Shown piece by piece: positions 43,001 through 51,500 of a stretch of DNA of 64,000 bases. A program made the translations under genes and the position numbers. Source of the stretch: DASRAP01 sp035277145. GTDB taxonomy: Bacteria > Gemmatimonadota > Gemmatimonadetes > Gemmatimonadales > Gemmatimonadaceae. The stretch lies in assembly GCA_035277145.1 (NCBI GenBank), contig DATELA010000054.1, positions 1-64,000 of the forward strand, written 5' to 3'. Position 1 is the stretch's first letter; every line of letters starts with the position of its first letter. The notes beneath the pieces are model-generated. The model saw only the letters and a list, made by a program, of their open reading frames with translations. It was not told the origin of the DNA and searched no databases.

Positions 43001-44675
43001 GCGCGCACCGGTCGATTTCGGCGCGAAACACCGTAGACCGCGTGTACAACTCGTGCGCCATGCCCACGTAGTGGTCGCTCACACCCGGTAGCAGGAGCAC
43101 CACGGAGCGACGCGCGTCCGTCGCGCGTCCAGTCACAGGACGTTTTGCGCCCAGATCGAGCGCTTTCACCGCATCTGCACGGTCGCTGCACACCACAAAG
43201 CGGCGCTGCGCGAACGCACGCCGGCCATTGCGAAGCGTGCATGCAATGTCACTCGCGCCGACGTGTGCGTTTGTCGCAACGAATTCGCGCAGCCGTTGTG
43301 TCGCGTCGTCAAGCGCGGTGTCGGTCTTTGCCGACAGCACGAGTAAATGCGGCCCGGGCGTTTCAGTGGCGGCGCTCGAGGCGGGCGCTTCCTCGAGCAC
43401 AACGTGCGCGTTCGTGCCGCCCATGCCCGTCGCCATCACGCCGGCGCGACGTGGACCCGTGGCGGCCCAATCGCGCAGCGATGCGCTGACGAAGAACGGC
43501 GTGTTCGCGAAATCGATTTCGGGGTTCGGCGTCGTATAGTGCAAACTCGGCGGAAGCTGCTTGTGCTGCAGCGCAAGCACCGTCTTGATGATCCCCGCCA
43601 TCCCTGCCGCGGCATCGAGATGACCAACGTTGCTCTTCACCGAGCCAATAGCGCAAAACGCAGACCGCTGCGTGAACGCGCGAAAGGCTTTCGTGAGCGC
43701 GGCAACTTCGATGGGATCGCCGACCGGTGTGCCCGATCCGTGCGCTTCGATGTAACTGACGCTCTCGGCGTCGACGTTTGCGTTCGCGAGCGCTTCGATG
43801 ACCGCGTCAGCCTGGCTGTTCACGCTTGGTGCAGTGTATCCCGCTTTTTCCGATCCGTCGTTGTTGACCGCCGAGCCTTTGATGACCGCACGAATAGTGT
43901 CGCCGTCCGCGATGGCGTCGGTGAGCCGCTTCAGGACGATGACGCCACCACCGCTGCCGAACACCGTTCCGTTCGCGCTCGCGTCGAACGGACGCACGCG
44001 TCCATCGGGCGACACGACGCCGCCGCCGTCGCAGATGTATCCCGCGCGATGCGGTACGCGCACTGAAATCGCGCCAGCAATCGCGAGATCGGTTTCACCA
44101 CTCAGCAAACTCTGTCGCGCGAGATGTACCGCGACCATGGACGTCGAGCACGCGGTTTGCACGGCGAGGCTCGGTCCGCGCAGGTTGAGCTTGTACGAAA
44201 TGCGCGTGCTGAGAAAATCCTTGTCGTTCCCGATCAGCGTCGGGATGTAGTCCTCGGTAATTCGCGCGTTGAGTCCGGCGACCGTGTAGTACGTGTTGAG
44301 CGCGCTGCCCGTGAACACGCCCACACGCGCGGCACTGCGTTCCGGATCGTGGCCCGCGTCTTCGAGCGCTTCGTACGCAAGCTCCAGCAACAATCGCTGC
44401 TGCGGATCCATCGCACTCGCTTCAACCGGCGAGTAGCCGAAGAATGTCGCGTCGAACATGGCGGGGTCTTCGAGTACCGGTGACGCTTTTACGTACGCAG
44501 GATTGCGAAGGTGCGACTCGGGGACGCCCGATTCGAGAATGTCTTCATCGGTGAATTGCGTGATGGACTCGACGCCGGCGGCGAGATTGCGCCAGAATTC
44601 GCCGACATTGCGCGCGCCGGGGAAACGGCCCGCCATGCCGACAATGGCAACGTCGAAGTCGTTCACGTCAGCCAT
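40071..44675 (-). CDS. Type I PKS module KS-AT-KR-ACP
   Basis: A 1534-residue single-module polyketide synthase. KS (5-430) has active Cys176 in QTACSTS, His312 in EAHGSGTPVGD and His352 in KSNVGH. AT (about 520-905) has GHSMGEY (Ser645) and HAFH at 741-744, the malonyl-type specificity motif. A 250-residue structural subdomain leads to KR (1172-1390) with GGLGTVG, Ser1310 and the catalytic Tyr1323/Asn1327 in AAYTSAN, so reduction should occur. ACP near the C-terminus has LGGHSLLAVR. No DH, ER or TE in this protein, but a DH lies in the upstream megaprotein. It is the only KS in the cluster. Confidence 0.93.
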   Translation of the reverse strand: MADVNDFDVAIVGMAGRFPGARNVGEFWRNLAAGVESITQFTDEDILESGVPESHLRNPAYVKASPVLEDPAMFDATFFGYSPVEASAMDPQQRLLLELAYEALEDAGHDPERSAARVGVFTGSALNTYYTVAGLNARITEDYIPTLIGNDKDFLSTRISYKLNLRGPSLAVQTACSTSMVAVHLARQSLLSGETDLAIAGAISVRVPHRAGYICDGGGVVSPDGRVRPFDASANGTVFGSGGGVIVLKRLTDAIADGDTIRAVIKGSAVNNDGSEKAGYTAPSVNSQADAVIEALANANVDAESVSYIEAHGSGTPVGDPIEVAALTKAFRAFTQRSAFCAIGSVKSNVGHLDAAAGMAGIIKTVLALQHKQLPPSLHYTTPNPEIDFANTPFFVSASLRDWAATGPRRAGVMATGMGGTNAHVVLEEAPASSAATETPGPHLLVLSAKTDTALDDATQRLREFVATNAHVGASDIACTLRNGRRAFAQRRFVVCSDRADAVKALDLGAKRPVTGRATDARRSVVLLLPGVSDHYVGMAHELYTRSTVFRAEIDRCAHILQPLLNADIREILYPAGEPWKNRTKGKGIDLRKMLGRSADTPSDAHTAKLNQTQFVQAALFTIEYATTRLWQSLGVLPDAIAGHSMGEYVAACIGGVMSLEDALRLLATRAKLVSALPKGGMLAVTLSEQEVLETLPADLSISLINGPSLCVVAGPPESIAAFEKVLTKRGVICRHVPNTHAFHSRMLAPIADAFEREVRTVTLNAPTIPYISNVTGTWITASEATDPAYWAKHATHTARFSDALRAVWQLDDPLLIEAGPGRTLGVLATQHPDKPHDADATAVASIRHDFDGKSDMEMLYDAIGRVWLTGVSVNWDSLTNAAPTRRVPLPTYPFERRRHWLQPVRNAPVNASASTLQKNANTSEWLYVPSWKRTLARSISLYRAADPVDAARPWLVFADESGFSNALAERIARSGRDVIVVRAGTRFDDTNRGAIRIDPANAEHYTQLVRALQAWQLLPDRVVHAWCADDSAGRDHADAFERAQTAGFFSVLHLARACAALNVRHDMRWFVVSNGAHDVTGTETLHTERATILGPCMVIRQEYPNIRVRSIDVANVTDDAERGTLTDAITGELVSNDPELFVAYRGGQRWVQSYERVRPQAARGIREPFRERGVYLITGGLGTVGAAIATYLAQRYKARIVLVGRAAAPRDPALLVRIAQLGGQALYMSANVSDAHAARRVVDETRRRFGTLHGVIHGAGIVGDGVYREIKDSDAAYCARHFEAKAHGVRALSDALADVRVDFCLLLSSLTSVLGGIGQAAYTSANMYMDVFARHHNRTSRSPWLSVNWDVWRLDTAASSGAGMGATLKDLGMNTAESMSTLEAVLSSAPVGQLVVSTGDLSARIDQWLNLSSLEAPAVAGAAAGALAERPKLQSAYDAPRDDTERRIAEIWQESLGIADIGINDNFAELGGHSLLAVRIVASLRNAFQIDVPVRALFDSPTIASLATAIKDQLIAEIGAMSDEEARRLVSTA

Positions 44676-46304
44676 TTACGCCGTCCCCACTTGAATCACC
44701 GGTTCGGGCAGCGCCTTGCGATCTGCTTTACCGCTCGAAGTCACCGGAATTGCGTCGATCCGCTCGAAGCGGTGCGGAATCATGTAATCAGGCAGCAACC
44801 GCTTGAGATGCGCGCGCAGTCCATCGGCGTCGAACTCGCCGCTGCCCACGACGTACGCAATGATCAGAATGACGTTCTCCGAATACTGCTTGACCACCGC
44901 CACGCAGTCCGCGATCCCCGCGAACTCGCGAATCGTGTTTTCAATTTCGCCGAGTTCGATGCGCAGGCCGCGAATCTTCACCTGGTGGTCTTCGCGGCCG
45001 AGATACTCGATCATTCCGTCGGGCAGCCAACGCGCAATGTCCCCGGTGCGATAGATCCGCTCACCGGGATTCACCGGATTCTGCGCAAAACGTTCGCGCG
45101 TGAGCCCGGCATTGTTCACATAGCCGCGTGCAACGCCCACACCACCGATGCACAATTCTCCCGGCTCACCGATCGGCGTTTGCACGCCGTCTTTCATGAT
45201 GTACAAGCGCGTGTTGTGAATCGGCCGACCGATTGGCACCACATCGGGCACGTCGTTCGACGGACAGTCGTAATACGTGACGTCGACGGTCGCCTCGGTG
45301 GGACCGTAGAGATTCGTGAGCCGTGCGTCCGTGTTGGCCGCGATGATCGCGTTGAACTTTCTCACATGGCTCGGCGTGAGCGCTTCCCCACTCGCGAACA
45401 CACGCCGCACCGACGCGAGGCCTTGCCGCACTTTGTCGTCTTTCCCGTCGAGGTATTCGAGAAACACGTTCAGCATCGACGGAACGAAGTGCAACACGCT
45501 GACGCTGCGCTTTCGAATCGTCTCGACGATGGCCATTGGATTGCGCTCACCGCCGGGCAGCAAGTGGCACAGCGCAGCGCCGTGAAACGCCCACCAGAAC
45601 AATTCCCACACCGACACGTCGAACGAGAACGGCGTCTTCTGCAGCAGCACGTGTCCGGGGCCGATTGGATGCGCGTGCTGCATCCAGTTGAGCCGGTTGA
45701 TCAGCGATCGCTGCTCGATCATCACGCCCTTCGGCCGACCAGTGGATCCCGACGTGTAAATCACGTACGCCAAGTCCGTCGGTGAATTCACGACGCGGGG
45801 ATTCTCGCGTGAACCGCGATATGCGCTCACATCGTCGAGATTGATCGTGCATTCCGCGCGCGCCCGTTGCGCGGTCTTGCCGTGCACCAGCATGACGCGC
45901 ACGGCCGCATCGTTGAGCATGTACGCGATGCGATCGGGCGGACTGTCCGCCGCAATCGGCAAATACGCGGCACCGGCCTTGATGATGCCGAGGATTCCGA
46001 TCGTCATCGCGAACGAGCGTTCAACCATGATCGCCACGACGTGACCAGGGCCGACCCCCTCCGCGCGCAAGCGATGTGCGAGCTGATTGACGCGCTCGTA
46101 CAACTCCGCATACGTCAGCGACGACTGCCCGAGCGTCGCGTCGTGGTCGCAGATCACGGCGGTCGCGTGCGCGTGCTCCATCGCAGCCGCGTCGAGCAAT
46201 TCGGGCAGCGTTGCCGTGTTCGGAAACGGCGCGTCAGTCCGGTTGAACCGCGCAATCCGTGCAACGTCGTCCGGAGACGCGGCGCGCGTGCGTTCGCTCA
46301 GCAT
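44676..46304 (-). CDS. Stand-alone Ser adenylation enzyme, ZmaJ-like
   Basis: A 542-residue adenylation domain without thiolation domain; it ends just after GKADRKALPEP. Motifs A3 TSGSTGRPKG, A5 NLYGPTEA, A7 YRTGD, A8 EYLGREDHQVKIRG are present. The Stachelhaus positions read D V W H F S L V D K, the standard serine code. It lies four bases after the acyl-CoA dehydrogenase and just before the PKS. With the free ACP and two dehydrogenases it matches the enzymes that make aminomalonyl-ACP from Ser in zwittermicin A biosynthesis, where ZmaJ loads Ser on ZmaH. Function is inferred from code and synteny. Confidence 0.9.
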   Translation of the reverse strand: MLSERTRAASPDDVARIARFNRTDAPFPNTATLPELLDAAAMEHAHATAVICDHDATLGQSSLTYAELYERVNQLAHRLRAEGVGPGHVVAIMVERSFAMTIGILGIIKAGAAYLPIAADSPPDRIAYMLNDAAVRVMLVHGKTAQRARAECTINLDDVSAYRGSRENPRVVNSPTDLAYVIYTSGSTGRPKGVMIEQRSLINRLNWMQHAHPIGPGHVLLQKTPFSFDVSVWELFWWAFHGAALCHLLPGGERNPMAIVETIRKRSVSVLHFVPSMLNVFLEYLDGKDDKVRQGLASVRRVFASGEALTPSHVRKFNAIIAANTDARLTNLYGPTEATVDVTYYDCPSNDVPDVVPIGRPIHNTRLYIMKDGVQTPIGEPGELCIGGVGVARGYVNNAGLTRERFAQNPVNPGERIYRTGDIARWLPDGMIEYLGREDHQVKIRGLRIELGEIENTIREFAGIADCVAVVKQYSENVILIIAYVVGSGEFDADGLRAHLKRLLPDYMIPHRFERIDAIPVTSSGKADRKALPEPVIQVGTA

Positions 46305-46308
46305 CGCA

Positions 46309-47466
46309 TCACGCTCCCGTCCCCCGAATGCGCCCGGCTTGACTCACGAACATTTTGCCGAGCAGCTCTTCGTGGATCTGCGTTGTGCCCTCGATGATTT
46401 CCATGATCTTCGCGTCGCGATAATAGCGCGACACGGCCGCAGATTCGTGTACGCCTGACGCGCCGCGAATCTGTACCGCGTCTGACGCGGCGCGTACCGC
46501 CGCGCGCGAGGTGAAGTACTTCGCGATCAGCGTCTGCTCGTACACGTCCGCCGAGCGACGCTCTTCGGCTTCGCACGCCGCGTGACACACCCCGCTCGCG
46601 GCCGCGAGATCGGCACCCATACGCGCGATAAGCGATCGCACCATACCGATGTCGCCGACGTGCTTGTCACCAAGCGCGCGCGACGCGGCATGCGTGACGC
46701 TGTCTTCAAAGCAACCGCGCAGCAGTCCGAGTGCCGAGCACGCGGTGCTGATGCGTCCGTATTGCAGCCCGACCGGTGCGACATGCGACAACGCATATCC
46801 CGGCTTTCCAACCATGCTCGTTGCCGGGACGTGCACGTTGTCGAAGCGCACCTGCGCGAGCCCGGCCGCGCGAAAACCCATGAGCCCGCTAATGGGTTCG
46901 ATGTGAATGCCCTTTGTGTCGCGGGGCAGCGCGCACACGGCAAACGTGTCGTCGCACTTGCCGAACACGAGAAACAACGACGAGAACTGTGCGCAACTGA
47001 TCCATTTCTTCGTGCCGTTCAGCGTGAAGCCGTCACCGTTCTTCGTGAATCGCGTTTCGAGTGAGCGCAGCGAGCTCCCTGCACCGGGCTCCGTGAGCGC
47101 GAACGCGCCGATCATTTCGCCGCTTGCAAGCGGCGGCAACCACTGCGCGCGCTGCTCGGCCGTTCCCCACTTGAGCAACGCCATCGACACCATCGCCTGC
47201 ACGGTGATGACATTGGTCAGCGCCGACGAGCCTTTCCCGAGCGCTTCGTTGAGCAAACCGAACGTCACGACATCCCACGCCTGGCCACCGAAATCCCGCG
47301 GCAGCGTCGCGCCGAGGTAACCGCGTTTGCCGAGCGCAGCGACGATCGAGGCGGGCAGCGCCTGCTCCCGATCCCATCGCTCCGCGCACGGCTCAACGTC
47401 CGCGGCAACGAACGCCACGAATTCGTCGTGCTTCGCACGCTGCGCGTCAGTCAGGAGATGGCGCAT
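46309..47466 (-). CDS. Acyl-CoA dehydrogenase-like flavoprotein, ZmaI/FkbI type
   Basis: A 385-residue flavoenzyme with the acyl-CoA dehydrogenase layout: FALTEPGAGS near 127, the FAD-binding region and YRDAKIMEIIEGTTQIHEELLGK near the C-terminus, where the catalytic Glu and flavin-contact QIH are located. It would oxidise a substrate held on the partner ACP. It is ten bases after the ACP gene and precedes the Ser adenylation gene, the order of ZmaH-I-J. In methoxymalonyl and hydroxymalonyl pathways a close relative (FkbI) performs the analogous step. Confidence 0.87.
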   Translation of the reverse strand: MRHLLTDAQRAKHDEFVAFVAADVEPCAERWDREQALPASIVAALGKRGYLGATLPRDFGGQAWDVVTFGLLNEALGKGSSALTNVITVQAMVSMALLKWGTAEQRAQWLPPLASGEMIGAFALTEPGAGSSLRSLETRFTKNGDGFTLNGTKKWISCAQFSSLFLVFGKCDDTFAVCALPRDTKGIHIEPISGLMGFRAAGLAQVRFDNVHVPATSMVGKPGYALSHVAPVGLQYGRISTACSALGLLRGCFEDSVTHAASRALGDKHVGDIGMVRSLIARMGADLAAASGVCHAACEAEERRSADVYEQTLIAKYFTSRAAVRAASDAVQIRGASGVHESAAVSRYYRDAKIMEIIEGTTQIHEELLGKMFVSQAGRIRGTGA

Positions 47467-47476
47467 GAGCGACGCG

Positions 47477-47734
47477 TTACGCTCGACCGTTCTTCCGCAA
47501 CACGAACGCCGTCGTTGCGTTGAGCGATTTGAAGTTCTCGATGTCGAGGTCGTCCATACCGACCTCGATCGAGAACTGCTTTTCGATGAACGTCATGAGT
47601 TGCACCGCGAACAGCGAGTTGACGATGCCCGATTCGAACAGATTGGCGTCGTCGTCCAGCTGCGGGAGGTTGATCGAGCGCTGGATGAAACCGCGGATGG
47701 TGTCTTTGACACCGGTGGCGTCGGCAACCGTCAT
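47477..47734 (-). CDS. Free-standing acyl carrier protein, ZmaH/FkbJ type
   Basis: An 85-residue carrier protein with phosphopantetheine Ser40 in SGIVNSLFAVQLM; the NSL in place of DSL and the following FAVQLM match carriers used for aminomalonyl, hydroxymalonyl and methoxymalonyl units. Helix 2 EVGMDDLDIENF is typical. It sits between the dehydrogenases, directly after the HADH-like gene. It would be primed by the PPTase at the start of the operon. Confidence 0.9.
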   Translation of the reverse strand: MTVADATGVKDTIRGFIQRSINLPQLDDDANLFESGIVNSLFAVQLMTFIEKQFSIEVGMDDLDIENFKSLNATTAFVLRKNGRA

Positions 47735-48595
47735 CTACGTCTCCGGGTATGCATAGAAGCCCTTTCCACTTTTGCGTCCGAGATGACCCGCATCGACCAA
47801 CTTGCGGAGCAACGGACAACACCGGTACTTCGGATCGTGAAAGCTGTCGTACAGCACGTCGAGCGAACGCGCGACGGTATCGAGCCCGATGAGATCGGCT
47901 GTTTCGAGCGGACCCATTTTGTGCCCGAAACATTTCTTGAAGATCGCGTCGATCTGTTCCGCTGACGCCACGCTGTCCTGCAGCACGAACGCGGCTTCGT
48001 TCATGAACAAATGCGAAATGCGATTCGACACGAAGCCCGGCAGATCCTGCACGATGATCGCGTCTTTCTTGAGCGTCGCGAACAGCTGCAGGAGTGTGGC
48101 CACCGTCTGATCGGACGTGTGAAAGCCGCGAATCACTTCGACCGTCGGCTTGAGATGCACCGGATTCATGAGGTGAATCCCAATCACGTTCTCCGGGCGC
48201 GTAGTCGCGCCGGCGATCTTCGTAATCGAAATGCACGACGTGTTCGCGCCAAAACACACGTGCGGCGGTACGGCGCGATCAAGTTGCCCGTACACCGATT
48301 CTTTCAGCTCCCAGTCTTCGGTGACGTTTTCGATAATGAAATCGCACGACGCAACGTCTTTCAGGTTCGTCGTCAGCGTCATGCGCTCGAGCGCTTGCTC
48401 CTTCGTGACTTTCGGAAGCGTCTTTGACAACAGCGGCGCAGTGCGCACGTTGTGCAGCACAGCGTCCCGCGCGCGAGACAAAATGTCGGTGGAGATGTCG
48501 ACCACCACCGTCGCGATGCCGTGCATCACGAGGTCCGTGACCGCACCGACGCCGATGTTTCCGGCACCAATCACACCGACTTTGCGGATTTCCAT
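47735..48595 (-). CDS. 3-Hydroxyacyl-CoA dehydrogenase-like, ZmaG/FkbK type
   Basis: A 286-residue NAD-dependent dehydrogenase starting at MEIRKVGVIG (ATG 48593-48595), one base after the previous stop. It has Rossmann GAGNIG (about 10-15), the adenine ribose Asp in VVVDIS, the ENVTE motif and catalytic His in GIHLMNPV, and PGFVSNRI of the HADH C-terminal domain. In aminomalonyl and alkoxymalonyl pathways such enzymes oxidise the carrier-bound primary alcohol of Ser or glycerate to the aldehyde. Confidence 0.9.
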   Translation of the reverse strand: MEIRKVGVIGAGNIGVGAVTDLVMHGIATVVVDISTDILSRARDAVLHNVRTAPLLSKTLPKVTKEQALERMTLTTNLKDVASCDFIIENVTEDWELKESVYGQLDRAVPPHVCFGANTSCISITKIAGATTRPENVIGIHLMNPVHLKPTVEVIRGFHTSDQTVATLLQLFATLKKDAIIVQDLPGFVSNRISHLFMNEAAFVLQDSVASAEQIDAIFKKCFGHKMGPLETADLIGLDTVARSLDVLYDSFHDPKYRCCPLLRKLVDAGHLGRKSGKGFYAYPET

Positions 48596-48596
48596 G

Positions 48597-51500
48597 TCAG
48601 GATGCCGTCCGGCGTCCGACCTGCCGGCGTTGTTGTCCGCGACGCATCGCATCGCTCACCGTCGCGGCCACTGGCGCCGTCTCGCCACCGCGGATCCGCG
48701 CAGCCAGCAAGGCGACCGTCGGGCTTTCGAACAAACTCACAATCGACAGGCTCTTCCCCATTTCTTTCTTCACGGCCGCAAGTACCTGCACCGCTTTCAG
48801 TGACGTGCCGCCGGCTTCGAAAAAGTTTTCGTTGATCCCAACACCCGCCCGGCCGAGCACGCGCCGCCAGATTGCCAACAGCGTTGCCTCGACCGAGCCC
48901 GCCGGCGCACCGTCAGCCGGTATTTCCATCGGCTCACGCCGGACGCGCGTCAATTCGATCGCGCGCATCAATGCGTCGGTCGTCCGCAACGACTCCGCGA
49001 TCGCGCGCAACGGCTCCGCGCGTCCCGCCGCTGAGAATGCGGACGTCGCGCGCGCGGGTTTCTCCGATTCGTCTGCCGCCGCCTCATCCGGCGCACTGGA
49101 TGCGGGTGTGTACGCGAGCTGCGCGAGATCACGTGCGCGATACGAGCGCGCCGCGCCATCTCCACTGTGCGAGTACTCGAGCGCGTCAACGAACGATTTC
49201 GCGGGCGCGTTGCGCGGCGTCGGTTGGTATTCGAGCTCCACGAATTCTGCGTTCGCATTGACCGCGAGCGCGGCGAGGTGCGCGAGCACTGCGTGCTCGA
49301 CGCCACGACCGAGCACGCGACAGCTCAACAAGAACGTGTCCACCCGAACGCGGCCGGCCGCGCGCTCGTATAGCACAACGCCGACAAGACCGTAGTCGCC
49401 GAACCGGTCCGCAACGCGCACGGTCAGCGCGCCCGCATCGCGGCGCGCCATGAATTCGCGAACGTCCGCTACGGAGCGCCGAATCGTGGTGAAGTTGAAT
49501 TGATTCGTGCGGTAGGTCAGTTGCGATACGCGCTCGAGGTCGGCATCCGCAGGCGGCGCGATGTCCACTCGCAACTCCAAGCCCTTCACAAAATCGCTCA
49601 GCGACATCACCTGGTCGCGGAACCGCTCCCGCTCGGCGTTCTGCCGGTACATGAGCGTGCGCTTGCGATCCTCCGCCGTTGCGCCGCCACGATCGAACGC
49701 CCACACGTGATCGAGGAACGACGCCACAGCGTCGCCGCGTTCAGGCAACTGCAGGGTCAGGACCGATGGACACCCGTGCCGAACCTCAGCGCACTCGACC
49801 GGACTGTCGTCGATGAACACAAAGCTGTCGAGTCCAAGAGAAAGTTCGCGCGCAATCGCGCGAATGTTCTCGGACTTGCCGCTCCAGTTGATGCGCCACG
49901 ATGCGAGATGCTCGCGCCTGAGTACCATGTCGGCGCGACGGTCAAACACGTCGAACACGTCCTGCTCGGTGTTCTTGCTGCACAGGCAAACGAGCATGCC
50001 GGCGTTCGCCTGCTCGACGACAAACTCCTGCAGCTTGCGGTGCGACGGCGTGATCTCCACTCCGTCAGCTCCGTCCTCACCGCACACACCGCTCCACAAC
50101 GTGTTGTCGCAGTCGAGTACGAGCGCCTTGAACGGCGTGCGCTTCGCCCGACACATTGCGCGAAACACTTCGGTGCCGAGCGCGGCATACGCCGCCGGCG
50201 TGTACGGAATGTGGCCGAGTTGATGTGTGTGCGCGTCGTAGTACTCGGCAACCGGATAGCGTCGCAACGCATCGGTTGACGCGATCGTGTGCACGCCCGG
50301 GATCGCCGCGGCTGCAGCGAGCAACGCGCCTTCTGCGGCTGCGAGATCGTCGTGCGAGGGCACGTCGCCGTTTCGCGCCGGAGGAGGTGGGCACACGCAC
50401 AGTACGAGCGGCGCTGGACTCTGCTGCATGAATGCCGCGAGCGCGCCGCTGAAGTCCGAGACGTTTTGCTGCAGCGCGGTCATCGTCGAGCGCGTGACGG
50501 CCACGTCGCGCGTCGCGTACACGTTGAACAAGCCCGAGTGCTCGAGCAGATCCTCGTGCTCGACCGCGCAGTGGAATCCCTTCTCCGCCAACAGCGTCTC
50601 GATCTGCCCGATCATCTCGCGTGAGCGGTCGTGCACTTCCATTACGATCTGGCGGATCTTCGCCCAGTCTGCGTCGCCGATGCCGCGAATGATTTCGAGC
50701 TCGCTGCGCTCGGCGTCGATCTTGAGCAAGTCGATGCGATCGAGCTTGTGTGTGCGAATGATTTCCGAGACGGACGTCAGGCAGCATTCGTACGTGGTGC
50801 GCTGGAGCCGGTCCGCGGTGAGTTCCTCCACGTACGACTCCACATCGGAGCCATCACCAGACGTCGCTGCGTGCAGCGTGTTGCGCACAACCGCTTCGAT
50901 CGCCTCACGGTCCTCGTTCTCGTCGACGTGAAACCCCGAGAACACCGACGACTTTTCGTAGAACGTGAACGTCGCGGTGCCCGGCGCGCCGGACACACCC
51001 GCATTCACCGCGTGCACGTTCGATCCGTAGGCCGCGCAGTTTGCTCTGAGCAAGTCGAACACAAGCGGAGCCGGCTCGAACGCAATGATTCGCGGATTGT
51101 TACAGCGGCTCATCACGAAGAGGCTGAACAACCCGATGTTCGCGCCGATATCGACAACCGTGTCGCCGTCGTGCAGGCGCACGCCGTGGCGCAGGTATGC
51201 CTGGTCTTCAAAAACTTCCTTGTACACGTAGTCGGTCTCGTACTGATTCAGGTGCGCAATCTCGAGACCGTTGGGCAGTGTGCGACGTGTGCGCGTTCCG
51301 AGTGCGCGCTGCACGCGGTGGCGGTCGACGTTCAGTGTGCGGCGGGTTTGCGCAGTCGCCCACTCTTCGAGCGCGATCATCGCGACATTCACTCCATCGC
51401 GATTCGTGCGGAACGCGCTCGCCGGATCGAGTAACTGCTGGAACACCTGGTTGTACGGCGCGAACTCGAACCGCAACGGCATGCCGAAGTGATCGCTCCA

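Noticed and set aside
46309..48595. Fatty-acid beta-oxidation gene pair
   Set aside because: The ACP and Ser adenylation gene in the same operon and the PKS/NRPS context point to a carrier-bound extender unit instead.
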